Positions 26,355 through 34,714 are shown, counted from the stretch's first letter. The stretch: DNA of 40,127 nucleotides from Pseudomonadota bacterium (GCA_028873535.1 JAGWIJ010000017.1:1-40127), one strand, 5' to 3'. Notes: generated by a model from the sequence alone, not told the origin. Numbers and translations are program-made.

Positions 26355-27451
26355 TGGCGGACCCGGGGCTGGGCGCTGCCTTGTCCAGGCTGCTGGGCCA
26401 GGGGCCGGCCTTCAGTGACGTGCACCTGCACGAAGGTCAGCCCTTGCGCGTGCGGCGTGGCGGCAGGCTGTGCATCGAGGACGGCGAGCCCGTCAGCCGA
26501 CAGGCGCTGTTCAGCCTGCTTGCCGAGGCCTGCCCCGACGAAAGCTGGGAGGGCCGGCTGGCCGACGGCGGTGGCCAGTGCGACTTCAGCTTCGGCCTTG
26601 GCGGCGCGCGCTTCCGCTGCAACCTGCACCGCTGCGGCGGCGGTGGCGCGCTGGCGATGGTGTTGCGGCGCCTGGATGCCATGGCGGCCGACATCACCGA
26701 CCTCGGCCTGCCCACCTCGGTGCTCGAATTCGTGGAGCGCCGCTCGGGTCTGCTGCTGGTCACCGGCCCGACCGGCGCTGGCAAGTCCACCACGCTGGCT
26801 GCGCTGGTCGAGCACATCAACCGCAGCCGCGACGGCAAGATCGTCACCATCGAGGACCCGATCGAACTGCTGCACCACGCCAGGCGTTGCACCATCGTCC
26901 AGCGCGAGGTCGGCAGCGACGTGGCCTCGTTCGCGCAGGGTCTGCGTGCCGCCTTGCGCCAGGACCCCGACGTGATCCTGATCGGCGAGATCCGCGATCG
27001 CGACACCATGCGCACCGCGCTCGCGGCTGCCGAGGCGGGCCATCTGGTGCTCTCCACCCTGCACACCCTGAGTGCCGCCAAGACTGTCGACAGGATCAGC
27101 GACTTCTTCCCTGGCGAGGAGCAGGGCCTGGTGCGCAGCGTGCTCGCGTCGGTGCTGGTCGGCGTGATCGGCCAGGTGCTGCTGCCGCGCGAGGATGGGC
27201 AAGGGCGCGTGATGGCCTGGGAGCTCATGGATGCCACGCCGGCGATCGCCAGTCTGATCCGCGAGGGGCGCGCCCACCAGATTCCCAACGCCATGGCCAC
27301 CGGTGGCAGCAGCAACCTGCAACTGCTCAATCGCACGCTGCTCCAGTTGGTGCGCGCACGCGTCGTGGGCCGCCGCGCCGCGCGTCACGCCAGTTACGAT
27401 CCGCGCGACTTCGATCGCGAATCCGCCCTGCTGGCTGGCGGTCATGGCTAG
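26351..27451 (+). CDS. PilT-like secretion/retraction ATPase (cassette gene 3)
   Basis: The 366-residue cytoplasmic hexameric ATPase starts at ATG 26351 overlapping the previous stop. An N-terminal domain begins with FSDVHLHEGQPLRVRRGG, like the PilT N-domain. The Walker A GPTGAGKSTT is at residues 139-148; VTIEDPIELLHH is the Asp box; QDPDVILIGEIRDRDTM is the Walker B; GHLVLSTLHTLSAAKTVDRI is the PilT-type His box; and AIASLIREGRAHQI resembles the PilT AIRNLIRE retraction signature. It therefore looks like a PilT-type ATPase rather than an assembly (PilB/GspE) ATPase, which is odd because no assembly ATPase is present in the cassette. Confidence 0.9.
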   Translation: MMADPGLGAALSRLLGQGPAFSDVHLHEGQPLRVRRGGRLCIEDGEPVSRQALFSLLAEACPDESWEGRLADGGGQCDFSFGLGGARFRCNLHRCGGGGALAMVLRRLDAMAADITDLGLPTSVLEFVERRSGLLLVTGPTGAGKSTTLAALVEHINRSRDGKIVTIEDPIELLHHARRCTIVQREVGSDVASFAQGLRAALRQDPDVILIGEIRDRDTMRTALAAAEAGHLVLSTLHTLSAAKTVDRISDFFPGEEQGLVRSVLASVLVGVIGQVLLPREDGQGRVMAWELMDATPAIASLIREGRAHQIPNAMATGGSSNLQLLNRTLLQLVRARVVGRRAARHASYDPRDFDRESALLAGGHG

Positions 27452-28400
27452 CTGCGCGAATGCCGGCGGCTTCACGCTGATCGAGCTGGTGGTCACGCTC
27501 ACCCTGCTGATGCTGTTGTCGGCGATCGTCGCTACCGGCTTCTCGCCGTGGCTGGCATTCCAGCAGGCACTGGAAACCGACCAGCGGCTTGCGGCCCAGC
27601 AGCAGCTTTGGATGGCCTGGCTGGAACGTCATGCCGGCGAGGTCGAACAGGCGGGTGCCGATCCCGGACTGGCGCTGGGCGAGCGCTGGCTGGCGGACGG
27701 CACTCTGCTCGACGCCGCGAGCTGGCAGCTGCCGTTGTCCGCGGCGCTGGGTGCAGCGGGACCGGCGCTGGTCGAGGATGGCTTCCACCAGCCCTGGCGC
27801 ATGCATGTCTCGCGCAGCCTGCTTCGCGACGAACGCGGCATTGCCCTGCACTACCACGTGCTGGCCCTGGTTTCGCCCGGGGCCAACGGGCGGATCGAGC
27901 CGGCGACGCGTTTCGATGCGGCCACGGGCCTGCTGCTGCTGGCCGGCGATGACCGCGGCGTGCTGATCGACGGCTGGCCGCTCGCGCGACAACAGCTCGA
28001 ACGCCTCGATGCGCGCCTCGAGCGGGCTGGCAATGCCTGGCAGGACTGGTTTCGCGCACGTTGGGAAGGGGACGCCGAGCGCGACCCCTCGATCGACTAT
28101 TTTGCCGGGCCCTGTCCCGGTGACCCGCTCGCCAGTGCCTGGGACGGTGGTCCCGACGCGCTGCCGCCCAGCTGCGACGCCGCAAGCGATCCCGCCGCGC
28201 CCGGTCTGCGCCTGGGTCTGTCGATCGGCGAACTGCGCGACCCGACCGGCGCTCCGCTGCATTTCGATGCCAATTCCGCGGCGACGCGCAATCCGGATCA
28301 GGCAGATCCCGGCCTGCGCATTCCGCCTTACAGCGCCATGGTCAGCGGCGGCCTGCCGGGCGGCACGCGCGTCCAGCGATCGGTGCTGGGCACCCTCTAG
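27444..28400 (+). CDS. Minor pilin-like protein with prepilin N-terminus (cassette gene 4)
   Basis: The ATG at 27444 overlaps the ATPase gene by eight bases and gives 318 residues; the open frame before it is a shadow. The leader is cut after Gly9 (NAGG-FTLIELVVTLTLLMLLSA), with Glu5 present. The C-terminal half repeats the layout of gene 2: RGVLIDGWPLARQQLERL, WQDWFRARW, a Cys-containing loop, and GELRDPTGAPLHFDANS in place of SELHSPWGSCC. The protein is larger than an ordinary major pilin, so it is probably a minor component. About 26 bases separate it from the next gene. Confidence 0.8.
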   Translation: MASCANAGGFTLIELVVTLTLLMLLSAIVATGFSPWLAFQQALETDQRLAAQQQLWMAWLERHAGEVEQAGADPGLALGERWLADGTLLDAASWQLPLSAALGAAGPALVEDGFHQPWRMHVSRSLLRDERGIALHYHVLALVSPGANGRIEPATRFDAATGLLLLAGDDRGVLIDGWPLARQQLERLDARLERAGNAWQDWFRARWEGDAERDPSIDYFAGPCPGDPLASAWDGGPDALPPSCDAASDPAAPGLRLGLSIGELRDPTGAPLHFDANSAATRNPDQADPGLRIPPYSAMVSGGLPGGTRVQRSVLGTL

Positions 28401-28426
28401 AAACGTATCCGCTCAGGAGACCTGCC

Positions 28427-29326
28427 ATGAACCGATGCCCTGCAGCTCCATTCCTGCGCCTGTGTCTTCTGGTCTGGCTGGCAGCGCTGGCTGTGCCGCA
28501 GTCCGGCGCAAAGGCGCAATCCGGACCCGAGCGTGCGGTCAATCCGCTCACCGGCGCTCCGCTCAGCCTGGAACAGATGCATTGGTCGCTGGAACAGGCG
28601 CACCTCGAAGAGCAACTGCAGGCGAGCCTGCTCAACCGACGCAAATTCGAACTGGAGCGCCAGCGCCTTGACCTGGGCGGCGGCGCGCCGCCTTCGCCCG
28701 CCGGCAGTGTTGCGGTGCCCGGCGATGGCAGCTGGCCGGGCAGCGGTCTGCTGGGCGGTCGTGTGCAGTCGGCCGCCGCAGCGGCAGCCGTCGCGCCATT
28801 GCCGCTGCCGCCGGTCGTCGGCATTGCGCGCGCTGCGCCTGCCGTGGTGGCCGAACCAGCACACGGGCGGACCAGGCTGCGCAAGGTGTCGACACGACAG
28901 CCCGACGAGGACCCGGCCTTGCAAGTGGTGGGCGCGCGCGCGCGCGGCGCGGCCTGGTGCCTGCTGGTGAGCGAGGCGCAGCAACTGCTGCCGGTGTGCG
29001 CCGGCGAGTGGCGGCGCGGACATCATGTCCAGGCGGTGTCCGCCCAGGCCTACACGGTCGACGGCGTGAGCCGGCAGATCGACCTCCCGGCCGGTCAGCT
29101 GCACGCCGGGCCGTCCGGTGGCACAACGGCCGCTGCCATCGTCACGCCAGCGGGCCTGCCAGAGCCCGACGGCGGTTTCGCTGCCAGCGGTCCCGGTGGC
29201 CCCGGCGATCCCGCGGTTCCTGGCAGTCCTGGCAGCCCTGGTGGTGCCGGCAGTGACGGCGGCGTCGGCGGTGGTGTGGCAGCGGCACTGCGGCTGGCGG
29301 CACCGGTCGCGCTGCCACAGCGCTGA
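28427..29326 (+). CDS. Exported PilP-like protein with Gly/Pro-rich tail (cassette gene 5)
   Basis: The 299-residue product has a signal peptide (cleaved near GAKA-QS), then NPLTGAPLSLEQMHWSLEQ and a helical, coiled-coil-like stretch with EEQLQASLLNRRKFELERQ. A region around residues 165-205 (LQVVGARARGAAWCLLVSEA, VCAGEWRRGHHVQAVSAQAY) resembles the small beta domain of PilP/TcpS-type type IVb pilus proteins. The C-terminal ~50 residues are rich in Gly and Pro with partial collagen-like spacing (GPGGPGDPAVPGSPGSPGG). A weak RBS-like CAGGAGA precedes the ATG. The PilP link is a structural guess; location in the periplasm is well supported. Confidence 0.65.
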   Translation: MNRCPAAPFLRLCLLVWLAALAVPQSGAKAQSGPERAVNPLTGAPLSLEQMHWSLEQAHLEEQLQASLLNRRKFELERQRLDLGGGAPPSPAGSVAVPGDGSWPGSGLLGGRVQSAAAAAAVAPLPLPPVVGIARAAPAVVAEPAHGRTRLRKVSTRQPDEDPALQVVGARARGAAWCLLVSEAQQLLPVCAGEWRRGHHVQAVSAQAYTVDGVSRQIDLPAGQLHAGPSGGTTAAAIVTPAGLPEPDGGFAASGPGGPGDPAVPGSPGSPGGAGSDGGVGGGVAAALRLAAPVALPQR

Positions 29327-30619
29327 ATGTCGGTCCGCGGCCTGGTATTGTCGCTGACTGTGTGCGCGTGCCTGGACGCAGGGGCGGCGCGGCTGGGCGG
29401 CGGTGCGCCATCCCTGCTGATGGTGGATCAGCTGGTCAGCACGGATGCCAATGGGTACGTGCTGCAGTCTTGGCTGCAACTGGCGCTGCGCAGCGTGGCG
29501 TCGACGGCGTCTGGCCTGATGGTGCTGCCCGACGCAGCCGGCGCTGCGCCAGATCCGGGCGCTGCGGCGGCCGGCCTTGACGGCGTGCAGCCCCTGCTGT
29601 GGCGCGACCCGCCGCTGCAACGGGCGCCGCAAGCCGGGGCCGCCCTTGCGCTGTCGTCTGCCGCTTACGCTGCCGCCGCCAATGACACGCCAGCCGCGCG
29701 CGTGACGCAATTGTCGACGCTGGCGACCCGGCAGCTGCAGTCTGCCGCGCCCGCCATGGCCGCCCGGCTGGCGGCAGTGGCGCGCAGCCGTGGTGCTGCC
29801 GAGGCCTGGTTCAACTTCCGTCAGCAGCTGCCGGTGGCCGGCGCGCCGCGCAGCGTGGTCTGGACACTGCACGCAACAGCTGCCGGCACCTGGTTCGCCG
29901 GCACCCCGGTCGTCGACGCACCGGGTGCGGCGCTGCTGCATGCACGCTATGTGCCGCTCACCGTGGCTGCCGGCTTGCCAGCGGGCTATGGCTACCAGGA
30001 TGGGGGCTGGCTGCGTTGGGACCTGAGCGACGCCCTCGGTCATGCGCTGCCCGGCGCCGGCGCGCGCGACACGCACGGCGCCTTCGACGGCGCACAGGGT
30101 CTGGCCTGTCTCACAGGAAGTGCCAGCACGCCGTGCGATCCAGCGCAGGAGGGGATTCCTGGCCTGATGGAGCGACTGGGGGTGGCACAGGCCGAGCTCA
30201 CGGTGGCCGCCAGCCTGCGTCCCGTGTTCGTGGTGACCGCGGCCGGCCAGCGCTATGCCGTGGCGCGGCTGGTGGTGCAGCGCGCACTGTCCGGCGCGGA
30301 TCCCGCCTGCCTGACACCGCCGTGGCAGTTCCGCAATGACTACCAGGCCGCATTCCAGCTCGACGCGCGTCTGGACCGCTACCGGCGCGCGGCCGACGGC
30401 CACTGGTCGCTGCTGGAACGCCGTTCCCTGCGACAGGCCGGCCCACTGCTGCCGTGGAAGAGCGTGCGCATGACATTGCCGGCGGCGCCGCTGCCCGCGC
30501 TGGACGCACTGGCGATCGACCCCGAGCAGGGTGGCCTGGTGCGTCTGGATGCGTTTCCGGCCGGCCTGCAGAGGGTGACGGCAGGAGCGGTGGTGTGCGA
30601 GGCCACGGCCACACCTTGA
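29327..30619 (+). CDS. Exported protein of unknown function (cassette gene 6)
   Basis: The 430-residue product starts at an ATG that follows the previous TGA directly. A signal peptide (LVLSLTVCACLDAGA) predicts export. I do not recognise any domain. The sequence is Ala/Leu-rich, with Trp-containing stretches (AGTWFAG, LRWDLSDA, FNFRQQLPV) and two Cys-bearing loops (ACLTGSASTPCDP, DPACLTPPW) that could form disulfides. Its place at the end of the pilin cassette suggests a surface or periplasmic partner of the fibre, for example a tip or substrate protein. The next gene is 71 bases away and appears unrelated. Confidence 0.65.
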   Translation: MSVRGLVLSLTVCACLDAGAARLGGGAPSLLMVDQLVSTDANGYVLQSWLQLALRSVASTASGLMVLPDAAGAAPDPGAAAAGLDGVQPLLWRDPPLQRAPQAGAALALSSAAYAAAANDTPAARVTQLSTLATRQLQSAAPAMAARLAAVARSRGAAEAWFNFRQQLPVAGAPRSVVWTLHATAAGTWFAGTPVVDAPGAALLHARYVPLTVAAGLPAGYGYQDGGWLRWDLSDALGHALPGAGARDTHGAFDGAQGLACLTGSASTPCDPAQEGIPGLMERLGVAQAELTVAASLRPVFVVTAAGQRYAVARLVVQRALSGADPACLTPPWQFRNDYQAAFQLDARLDRYRRAADGHWSLLERRSLRQAGPLLPWKSVRMTLPAAPLPALDALAIDPEQGGLVRLDAFPAGLQRVTAGAVVCEATATP

Positions 30620-30690
30620 CCCTGAGGAGGGCTGGCCGGGAGAATCGTGGGATTCGGCAGTCCAACCCTTCATCCCCTCTGGAGTCCCTG

Positions 30691-31698
30691 ATGGCTGATC
30701 TGCCTGGCCAGATGCGCTGCATCGAAATCCCCGCGTTCGGCCCGCCCGAGGTGCTGCGTGAATCTCTGCGTCCGCTGCCGCAAGCCGGTCCCGGGCAAGT
30801 CCTGGTGCGTGTCCAGGCTGCCGGGGTGAATCGTCCCGACTGCCTGCAGCGTGCCGGACACTATCCGGTGCCGCCTGGCGCGTCCGATCTGCCGGGCCTG
30901 GAGATTGCCGGCAGCGTCATCGCGCACGGCGCCGGCGACGCTGCCGCAATGCCGGCGCTGGGCAGCCAGGTCTGCGCGCTGGTGCAAGGCGGTGGTTACG
31001 CCGAGTACTGCGTTGCCGATGCGGCCTTGTGCCTGCCGATCCCGGCCGGCCTTGATGCGGTCGAGGCCGCTTGCCTGCCGGAGACCTGCTTCACGGTATG
31101 GTCCAATGTATTCGACCGCGCGCGCCTCGCTGAGGGCGAGACCCTGCTGGTGCAGGGCGGCGCCAGCGGCATCGGGACCACGGCGGTGCAGATGGCACAT
31201 GCCCTGGGGCATCGCGTCTTTGCCACTGCCGGCAGCGACGACAAGTGCCGTGCTGTCGAGGCACTCGGCGCCGAGCGTGCGATCAACTACCGCAGCGAGG
31301 ACTTCGTGGCCGTGGTGCGCGAGCTGACCGGCGGACGCGGCGTCGACGTGGTGCTCGACATGGTGGCCGGCGACTACCTGCAGCGTGAGGTCAAGGCGCT
31401 GGCCGACGACGGTCGCATCGTGCTGATCGCCTTCCTCGGTGGCGCGCGCGCACAGGTCGACTTCGGCGAGGTGATGCGCCGGCGCATCACCATCACCGGT
31501 TCAACGCTGCGCCCGCGGCCGGTGGCGTTCAAGGCCGCCATTGCGCGTGCGCTGGAAAAGCACGTATGGCCGCTGATTGCCCAGGGCCGCATGCGACCCC
31601 TGCTGCACGCGCGATTCCCGCTGGCGCAGGCCGCTGCGGCGCATGCGCTGATGGAGAGCAGCGCGCATACCGGCAAGATCGTGCTGACCCTGGACTGA
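30691..31698 (+). CDS. PIG3-type NAD(P)H quinone oxidoreductase
   Basis: This is a zinc-free medium-chain reductase of the quinone oxidoreductase family, most like PIG3. The ATG at 30691 is preceded by CTGGAGTCC. The 335-residue protein opens with MRCIEIPAFGPPEVLRE and AAGVNRPDCLQRAGHYPVPPG, both typical of the branch, with LPGLEIAGSV at the start of the catalytic domain. The nucleotide-binding loop is QGGASGIGTTAVQMA. AINYRSEDF and RGVDVVLDMVAGDYL follow in order. The likely substrate is a quinone or an electrophilic enone, using NADPH. Confidence 0.93.
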   Translation: MADLPGQMRCIEIPAFGPPEVLRESLRPLPQAGPGQVLVRVQAAGVNRPDCLQRAGHYPVPPGASDLPGLEIAGSVIAHGAGDAAAMPALGSQVCALVQGGGYAEYCVADAALCLPIPAGLDAVEAACLPETCFTVWSNVFDRARLAEGETLLVQGGASGIGTTAVQMAHALGHRVFATAGSDDKCRAVEALGAERAINYRSEDFVAVVRELTGGRGVDVVLDMVAGDYLQREVKALADDGRIVLIAFLGGARAQVDFGEVMRRRITITGSTLRPRPVAFKAAIARALEKHVWPLIAQGRMRPLLHARFPLAQAAAAHALMESSAHTGKIVLTLD

Positions 31699-31702
31699 GG
31701 CC

Positions 31703-32842
31703 GTGCCATCCATGCACAGCGTCGTCGTCGGCGGCAGGCCGCGCGCATCGGCCCACGCTCAGGCGTGGTGCCTGACGGCACTGCTGCTGCTCGTGCTGCT
31801 GCTGGCCGCGGCCGGCGGACCGTCGTGCGCGCTGGCTGACAGCTCGCCGCCGATTCCGTCGGCCGACGACGGTGGCGCCGCGGAGATCCAGGGCGACGCC
31901 ATCGAAGCCGCGCAGCCGCGGCCGCTGGAGTGGCACAACGAACTGGTCGTCGGCGCCGATCTGCCGCGCGAACTGGTGTGGGACAGCGCGCGTCACGCCG
32001 GTGCGCTGGCGGTGCAGGGCAGGGTGCTGATCCTGGCGGAAATGCGCGACCCGGGCGGCGTCTCGGGTGCGCTGCGCGTGACGGCCGTCCACAGCGTGCC
32101 ACGCGTGGCGAGGCTGGGGCTTGGCCACGATGACGGTACTGTCTATGCGAGCAGCACGACCGGCGCGCGCTTGCACGCCATCGATCTCGGCAGCGGCGCG
32201 CAGAAGTGGGTGCTGGCGGCTGGCGGGCCCCGCCCGGAGCTGGTGTTCCACCATCCGGCGCTGCACAGCCTGGCCAGCTTCAATGCCGGCGCCAACACCA
32301 TCACCGTGTTCGAGACGGGGTCGCGCGCCTTCGAAGGGCTGATTCCCCTGGGCGACGCGCCGGTTGCGGTGCGCCTGGCGCCGGATGGACGCGTACTGGC
32401 GCTGCTGCCGGAGCGGCGCGAGCTGGTCCTGGTCGGCCTGCGCCCCTTGCGCATCTACAATCGCTGGCAGCTGCCTGTCGACTGCTTGCATCCGCTTGAT
32501 CTCGACGTCGATCCGGTCGGCCAGCGTGCGCTGCTGGCCTGCGGTGGGGTGGGTGTCGCCGTGTTCGACCTGCGCGAGGCCGAATGGCGCAGCAGTCTGA
32601 CGGGCAGCGCCAGCACCCGCCCGCTGGTGCGTGCCTTCTGGGATGGCGCGCACGCGCGCGTCATCGCTGTCGCTGAGGACGGCGATGTATCTGCGGCCTC
32701 CGGCGATCCGGCCGCTGTGGTGCCGCTCGCCGTGGTGCCGGTCGGCAGCGTGCTTGATTTCGATGCTGCCGGCAATCGCCTGGTCTGGGCCGTGGCGGAT
32801 CCCGCCAGCGGCGTCCGTGTCGGTTTCGCACCACTGCGCTGA
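31703..32842 (+). CDS. Exported propeller-like protein of unknown function
   Basis: The 379-residue product begins with a GTG at 31703 or an ATG at 31712. It has a long Ala/Leu hydrophobic segment (LTALLLLVLLLAAAGG) that could be a signal peptide or anchor, followed by a Ser/Pro/Asp-rich linker. The rest has repeated short strands of propeller type, with TVYASSTTGARLHAIDLGSG, DAPVAVRLAPDGRVLALLPE and CLHPLDLDVDPVGQRALLAC spaced like blades of a seven-bladed YncE- or WD-like fold. No catalytic residue set is visible. It is four bases after the oxidoreductase gene and could be co-transcribed with it. Confidence 0.65.
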   Translation: MPSMHSVVVGGRPRASAHAQAWCLTALLLLVLLLAAAGGPSCALADSSPPIPSADDGGAAEIQGDAIEAAQPRPLEWHNELVVGADLPRELVWDSARHAGALAVQGRVLILAEMRDPGGVSGALRVTAVHSVPRVARLGLGHDDGTVYASSTTGARLHAIDLGSGAQKWVLAAGGPRPELVFHHPALHSLASFNAGANTITVFETGSRAFEGLIPLGDAPVAVRLAPDGRVLALLPERRELVLVGLRPLRIYNRWQLPVDCLHPLDLDVDPVGQRALLACGGVGVAVFDLREAEWRSSLTGSASTRPLVRAFWDGAHARVIAVAEDGDVSAASGDPAAVVPLAVVPVGSVLDFDAAGNRLVWAVADPASGVRVGFAPLR

Positions 32843-32876
32843 CGCAGCGCCAGCGCTCACTTGTTCGGGAGCTTCG

Positions 32877-34469
32877 ATGCATACTCCAGACTGGCAGTTT
32901 CCCTACGCCCAGCCCCGCATGCCGGTGTTCTGTCGGCGCGGCGTGGCGTGCTCGCAGCCGCTGGCGGCCCAGGCCGGGCTGTCTGCCTTGCAGGCGGGCG
33001 GCAATGCTGTCGACGCCGCGATCGCCGCGGCGATCACGCTGACGGTGGTCGAACCGAACATGAACGGCATCGGTTCGGATGCCTTTGCGCTGGTGTGGGA
33101 CGGGGCCCGGCTGCATGGTCTGGATGCTTCCGGTCGCGCGCCCGCCGGTTGGCGTCCGCAACATTTTGCCGGACAGGCCAGCATGCCGCTGCGTGGCTGG
33201 GATGCGGTAACGGTGCCGGGCTGCGTCTCGGCCTGGGTCGCGCTGTCGCGGCGCTTCGGACGGCTGCCCTTTGCGCGCCTGTTCGACGCCGCGATCCACT
33301 ACGCACGGGAGGGTTTCGCGGTCGCGCCGGTGATGGCCGCCAACTGGGCGCGGCAGGCCGAGGAACTGCGTCAGCATCCCGACTTCGCGCGCGACTTCCT
33401 GTGCGATGGCCGGGCGCCCGCGCCCGGCAGCCGCTTCCGCCTGCCGGCGCAGGCCGATACCCTGGCGGAAATCGCACAGACCGACGGCGAATCCTTCTAT
33501 CGCGGCGAGCTCGCGCGGCGCATTGCGCGCCACGCGCATGCCGGCGGCGGGCTGCTGTCGGAGGCCGATCTCGCAGCGCATGCGCCGGAGTGGGTCGCGC
33601 CGCTGGCACTGGATTTCCATGGGCTGACGCTGCACGAAATCCCGCCGGCGGGGCAGGGCATCGCGGCGCTGATCGCGCTTGGCATCCTGCAGGCGCGTCC
33701 GGACTTCGCAGCCCTGGCGCCGGACAGCGCCGCCAGCGTGCATCTGCAGGTCGAGGCCATGAAGCTCGCCTTTGCCGATGCCCACGCCCGGGTCGCGGAT
33801 CGCGACGCCATGCAGGTCGACGCGCAGACGCTGCTCGAACCCGACTACCTCGCTGCGCGGGCCGCGCTGATCGATCCTGCGCGTGCGCAACACTTCGGTC
33901 CAGGAGAGATCGCAGGCGGCGGCACCGTCTACCTGACGGCGGCCGACGAACAAGGGTGCATGGTGTCGTTCATCCAGAGCAACTACATGGGCTTCGGCTC
34001 CGGCGTGGTGGTGCCAGGCACCGGCATCGCGCTGCAAAACCGTGGCGCCTGCTTCTCGCTCGATCCCGCGCATCCCAATCGCGTGGCGCCGCGCAAACGC
34101 CCCTACCACACCATCCTGCCCGGATTTGTCAGCCAGGATGGCAAGCCCTTGCTGAGCTTCGGGGTGATGGGCGCCATCATGCAGCCGCAGGGACACGTGC
34201 AGATGATGGTGCGCATGGGTCTGCATCGGCAGAATCCGCAGGCGGCCTGCGATGCACCGCGCTGGCAGGTCGATGCCCAGCAGCACACCGACCTCGAGGC
34301 CGGATTCGGCGGCGACACCATCGCGGCCCTGCGCGCCATCGGGCATGTGCCGCCTGCGGCCGGATCGGCGTTCGGGTTCGGCGGCGCGCAGCTGCTGTTG
34401 CGCATGCCGAACGGGCTCTATTGCGGCGCTTCCGACCCGCGCAAGGACGGACTCGTCGCCGGAGACTGA
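32877..34469 (+). CDS. Gamma-glutamyltransferase-like N-terminal nucleophile hydrolase
   Basis: The family matures by autocleavage before a Thr and transfers or hydrolyses gamma-glutamyl groups. The ATG at 32877 gives 530 residues. N-terminal GVACSQPLAAQAGLSALQAG and GGNAVDAAIAAAITLTVVEPN are standard. The cleavage site and nucleophile align with Thr350 in GGGTVYLTAADEQG, and the Asp at the family's position follows. The C-terminal half has MGFGSG and NRVAPRKRPYHTILPG. No signal peptide is visible, so the protein is probably cytoplasmic, unlike the periplasmic E. coli Ggt. It may be a related acylase instead of a true Ggt. Confidence 0.87.
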   Translation: MHTPDWQFPYAQPRMPVFCRRGVACSQPLAAQAGLSALQAGGNAVDAAIAAAITLTVVEPNMNGIGSDAFALVWDGARLHGLDASGRAPAGWRPQHFAGQASMPLRGWDAVTVPGCVSAWVALSRRFGRLPFARLFDAAIHYAREGFAVAPVMAANWARQAEELRQHPDFARDFLCDGRAPAPGSRFRLPAQADTLAEIAQTDGESFYRGELARRIARHAHAGGGLLSEADLAAHAPEWVAPLALDFHGLTLHEIPPAGQGIAALIALGILQARPDFAALAPDSAASVHLQVEAMKLAFADAHARVADRDAMQVDAQTLLEPDYLAARAALIDPARAQHFGPGEIAGGGTVYLTAADEQGCMVSFIQSNYMGFGSGVVVPGTGIALQNRGACFSLDPAHPNRVAPRKRPYHTILPGFVSQDGKPLLSFGVMGAIMQPQGHVQMMVRMGLHRQNPQAACDAPRWQVDAQQHTDLEAGFGGDTIAALRAIGHVPPAAGSAFGFGGAQLLLRMPNGLYCGASDPRKDGLVAGD

Positions 34470-34512
34470 ACGGACGGCGGCCTGACCTTGAGCGCAATTG
34501 AATGGGAGAGGG

Positions 34513-34584
34513 TCCCGCCGCCAGGAGTCGAACCTGGATCCCACGCTTAGGAGGCATGTGCACTATCCATTGTGCTACGGCGAG
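34513..34584 (-). tRNA. tRNA-Arg (anticodon CCT)
   Basis: The minus-strand sequence folds to a full cloverleaf: a 7-bp acceptor stem CTCGCCG/CGGCGGG with one U-G pair, D stem GCAC/GTGC, anticodon stem CATGC/GCGTG with loop CTCCTAA (anticodon CCT), and T arm CCAGG-TTCGACT-CCTGG. The discriminator is A. The CCA end is not encoded (ACCC follows). The molecule decodes AGG. Confidence 0.95.
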
Positions 34585-34668
34585 CGAGGCCGCGCCGGCA
34601 TTGGGCGCACAGGCTAGGTGTGCACGCCGGGCGGTACCTTGGGGGGGCACCATGGTGGCTTTCCGCAG

Positions 34669-34714
34669 GCGGTGCGTCAAGCACCGCGATTGCCGACGGG
34701 TGCTATTCTGCACC
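34669..34714 (+). promoter_or_regulatory. Alternating GGTGC/GCACC inverted repeats upstream of the MFS gene
   Basis: GCGGTGC-GTCAA-GCACCGC (34669-34687) is a 7-bp hairpin. It is followed by GGTGC-TATTCT-GCACC (34699-34714). The inner GCACC can pair with either GGTGC, so the two structures can compete. Lies about 60 bases before the MFS start. Confidence 0.45.
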
